DNA from: Stephanodiscus triporus | Taxonomy: Eukaryota; Bacillariophyta; Thalassiosirophyceae; Thalassiosirales; Thalassiosiraceae | Reading direction: 5' to 3' | Length of the DNA: 10,419 nucleotides | Assembly (NCBI GenBank): GCA_036939755.1 | Contig: JALLAZ010002116.1 | Coordinates: forward strand, 1-10,419 | Shown: positions 7,891 through 10,419 of the stretch, in pieces | How the letters are laid out: every line of letters starts with the position of its first letter | Position numbering within the stretch: position 1 is the first letter of the stretch | Notes under the pieces: generated by a model | What the model was told of the DNA's origin: nothing | Seen by the model: the letters and a program-made list of their open reading frames with translations, nothing else | Database searches by the model: none | Made by a program: the position numbers and the translations under genes

Positions 7891-10054
7891 TTAGCTCCTT
7901 CCCTCGACGTTCTTTTCCTCTTCTAAATCTTCGTCGTCCTCCACGGCACCACGATCCTCCTCCTCCTCCTCCTCCTCCTCTTGAGAATCCCATTCGCAGT
8001 CCTTGCCCTCCTCCTCCTCTTCCCCCTCCTCCTCCATCTCGGCCGTATCTAAGGCCACCCCCCCCTCGCTCATGTAAAAACCATTGTCCGGGGTGAAGTA
8101 ATGCACGCCGCCGCCGTACACGCCCCGACGCGCGCTCCCTAACGCGTTGGTGCCGACGTCGTCGTCGTCGTCGTCATCTGCCCCCCGACGAGGCACGAAG
8201 ACCGCGCCGCTCTCGCTCTTGCCAGTCCCGCTCTTCCACGTGACGCCGCCGCCAAGGTCGCTCACGCTGCTCGCGCCGCTCACGCTTTCTGCGACGAAGT
8301 CTGCGTCCGGATCTCTCGGTCCCGATGACTTCGACTTGGACAACGACGAAGGAGGAGAACGAGAAGCGGCGCACGAAGACGACGAACGGCCGTCAGTCAA
8401 CAGCAACAAGCCCCCGACCCCGACGTCGCTGAACGGTCTCCCGTCCGTGATCGCCAACAGGCACCGGCGCTTGATGTCCTCCTGCTCCGCGAGGAACTTC
8501 TCCGAGTAGGACCGATACGGTCCGCGTACGGACCCGCCAAGGGAGGTGTGTTCGGTGCCGGCGGATTTTGCGGAACCGTCGTCTGCCCTCCCGTTTTCGT
8601 CGTCAAGTTGACGATCGTCTACGTTGCCGCTACTGTCGCAGTCGTCGAAATCGGTGATGGTCTTCTTCATGACGAGAACGAGCTTCCCCTTGCGATAGCG
8701 TTGTTTTCCCTTGTTCGGCCCGACCTTCCTCGAAGGCGAAATGATTGGAAAATGCACGCATGAACGACGACGAAGATTACGAACGTTCGGTGAGTACCGA
8801 GAAGTGCGGAGAATAATCGAAGAACTACCAGCCCCGCTCTTCGCCTTAGTTAAAAGTGCTCACCTTTACGACGCCGTGCGCCGTCCTGAACAATTCCCTC
8901 CACTCCCTCTCCTCCTCCCCGGACATGCGCGCGTATCCCCTCCTCGCCATGTATCCCACTGCGTCCTCGATGACCGAAAAGTATATCCTCGTGTCGAGGT
9001 CCTCGCGTACGAGGTAATTCGATCGCCTGTACCCCGACGAGATCGTCGCTATGCGGGTGCGAGGGTTGACGAGGACCCTGGCAATCGCGACCCTCGCGGC
9101 GTCGTCATCATCGTCACCGCCGTCGCCGTCTTCATCGTCTTCGCCGTCCATCGTCGACGCGATCGTCGACGCGGACGACGCCAGTCCGGCGTACCGACGG
9201 AGAACGTCCGCGTCGATCGCGTCGACGTCCGTCACGCCCCTGGCGTCGACCCACCTCACATCGCGATCCCGGCCGCGGCGACGACTGCCCCCGGACGTCG
9301 ACGACGACGAGGACGAGGACGAGGAGGTCGACGTCGACGTCGACGACGGCGGCGCGTCCCCCCCCCTCGACTCGTCCCCGCGCGGCGGACGCAAGCGCTC
9401 GCGCGGTACGACGGCCCCGTCGAGTCCTGACGACGTCGGCGGCGCGTAGTACGGTAAATCGCCCGGCGCCTCCCCCGGCGGATCCGCGGGACGACGTCCC
9501 CGTCTTCTTCTTCCGCGGCCGGTCGCGCCGTCGTCGTCGTCTTCGTCTTCGTCTTCGTCGCATCGACGATAAACGTCGTCGCCCGAGTCGTAGAGGAACA
9601 GGGACCTGTCTTTCCCCCGCACCACCTCCTCGGGATCCACGCTCGTTCCGACCGCCCGGCGGACCACGAGGGCGACGCTGACGCTGGCGCTGACGCTGGC
9701 GGGGCCGGAGCCGGAGCCGGAGTTGGAGTTGGAGCCTCCCTCCTTCTCCTCCTCCGGTATCTTGGGCCCGACCGGCCCTTCGCCCGCCGTCGCCTCCTCC
9801 TCCTCCTCCTCCTCCTCCGCCGTCGTCATCGCCTCCTCCTCCGTCGCCTCCGTCGCCATCGTCTTCGTCGTCGTCTTCAGATCGTGGGCGGCGGCCTCGC
9901 GAGGGGGAGGCGCGACGATCGCCGTGGCGCGAATAGGGGAAATGGGCCTGATGACGTCGCGCCTTCGGACGCCGCGCCCGACGCGGGAGATGGGCGGGAG
10001 CGGGGGACGGTCGAACGGGCACGGGGGGAGGTCGATCGTCATCGTCGTCGACAT
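7891..10054 (-). CDS. Uncharacterised GC-rich spliced gene, 674-residue low-complexity acidic protein
   Basis: Two exons join in phase: 8864-10054 (397 codons) and 7891-8724 (277 codons plus TAA). The join reads RTAHGVVK / VGPNKGKQRYRKGK. The start is the ATG at 10052-10054 (MSTTMTIDLPP); the open frame upstream of it looks like leader. The N-terminal 300 residues are disordered: proline-rich, then Glu runs, a Ser/Gly/Asn stretch, an Asp/Glu run, an Arg-rich patch and a Ser/Thr run. The most ordered part spans the splice junction (VAIARVLVNPRTRIATISSG, LDTRIYFSVIEDAVGYMARR, EEREWRELFRTAHGVVK, then KGKLVLVMKKTITDFDD). A second conserved-looking piece is YRSYSEKFLAEQEDIKRRC. The C-terminus is strongly acidic; its Glu run is encoded by a TCC tract at 7955-7980 (plus strand). 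There is no signal peptide or membrane segment. I do not recognise the family. This is the only intact gene in the window, far richer in G+C than the rest. Confidence 0.7.
8725..8863 (-). other. Spliceosomal intron, 139 nt
   Basis: On the minus strand the donor is AAG/GTGAGC, and the acceptor is the AAG in CGCCTTCGAGGAAG/GTC, preceded by a pyrimidine-leaning stretch (TTTTCCAATCATTTCGCC). It is phase 0 between Lys and Val. Without splicing, the upstream frame stops five codons into the intron (VSTFN, stop at 8846), so splicing is needed to reach the downstream exon. An acceptor at the nearby TCGAG would break the frame. Confidence 0.75.
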
Positions 10055-10394
10055 CGTGGGAGGAGGGGGGGGGGGCACAGTCGTACGATAATGTTTTGTT
10101 TGGTAATGTGTATTATTAATTTTATCGTTTATTGGACGGCAGCGCGGTTGTTCACGTTGTTCCACTCTCCCTTGCGTTTCAATTCCCCAGCCTGGCACTA
10201 CTACGATAATATCCTCTCAGCTCTGTCCGTGAATAGAAATTATTATCACAGGTAGCAGGCCGTTCTGATTTCTCTCTAGCTAGGGATTGGAGTTGAGGGA
10301 TTCAGGGGTTTCAATGAGGGACGACTGTCGTAACGCATCACTTTTGCGTTTTCACTTTGAGGTGTCGTCACGCTTTTTTTTTTAGGGGAAAACG

Positions 10395-10402
10395 TTTATA
10401 TA
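10395..10402 (-). promoter_or_regulatory. Candidate TATA box (TATATAAA) of the GC-rich gene
   Basis: TTTATATA on the plus strand gives TATATAAA on the minus strand, about 340 nt upstream of the ATG at 10054. GTTTATA occurs twice (10394-10400 and 10408-10414). The segment between here and the gene contains a T10 run (near 10375-10384), a short palindrome ACGAC-T-GTCGT (10321-10331), and TGACG motifs on the minus strand near 10365. It has no other gene. The distance to the start codon implies a leader of roughly 300 nt, or a further upstream intron. Confidence 0.4.
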
Positions 10403-10419
10403 CCCCAGTTTATAGGGTC

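Noticed and set aside
8711..9449. Long plus-strand open frames over the GC-rich gene
   Set aside because: They are antisense shadows of a GC-rich, low-complexity coding region. Their Arg-rich or Ser-rich sequence has no domain, and the minus-strand reading has a matching splice junction.
9132..10022. Second minus-strand frame of 296 residues over exon 1
   Set aside because: It is an out-of-frame reading of the same exon, extremely rich in Arg and Gly, and has no splice partner.
1..10419. A new defence, biosynthetic or mobile system
   Set aside because: No set of neighbouring intact genes with related functions is present; most of the window is decayed, unrelated single genes.

Overview
The window is nuclear DNA of a eukaryote, most likely a stramenopile alga such as a diatom. 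The evidence is a GT-AG intron in the one well-preserved gene, a histone H3 relative, and remnants of a protein disulfide isomerase fused to an ERV/ERGIC-type COPII cargo domain, an architecture known from plants and algae. The lineage is an inference. Nothing looks bacterial, and there is no operon, CRISPR array or rRNA.

Layout. Bases 43-756 (minus) hold a broken J-domain co-chaperone gene. Bases 945-2435 (plus) hold a broken, 5'-truncated PDI-ERV gene whose thioredoxin CxxC, ERV and final membrane segments remain readable. Bases 2589-3197 (plus) hold an unrecognised, frameshifted coding remnant ending in a purine-rich acidic tail. Bases 3330-3780 are gene-free and full of short repeats and hairpins, with a weak tRNA-like motif. 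Bases 3988-4416 (plus) encode a strongly divergent histone H3 whose codon for Gln5 is TAA. Bases 4772-5845 (minus) are one continuous 357-codon frame of unknown function, interrupted only by a TAA and a TGA. Bases 6269-6534 (minus) and 6985-7709 (plus) hold two further degraded coding stretches around a GAAGAAGGA microsatellite. Bases 7891-10054 (minus) hold the one apparently intact gene: GC-rich, with a single 139-nt intron and a 674-residue low-complexity acidic product of unknown function. A TATA motif lies upstream of it near the right edge.

The genes do not form a visible pathway. The left 7.7 kb looks like a cluster of decaying or divergent gene copies. Every in-frame stop can be explained by one transition from a Gln, Arg or Trp codon (CAA, CAG, CGA, TGG), although the original codon is firmly known only for H3 Gln5. 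That suggests transition-driven decay such as methylcytosine deamination. Indels near homopolymers could be further decay or sequencing error. No convincing new system was found. The items most worth checking are the H3 variant, the recurring Q/R-to-stop pattern, a 14-bp direct repeat inside the PDI gene and the uncharacterised GC-rich spliced gene.
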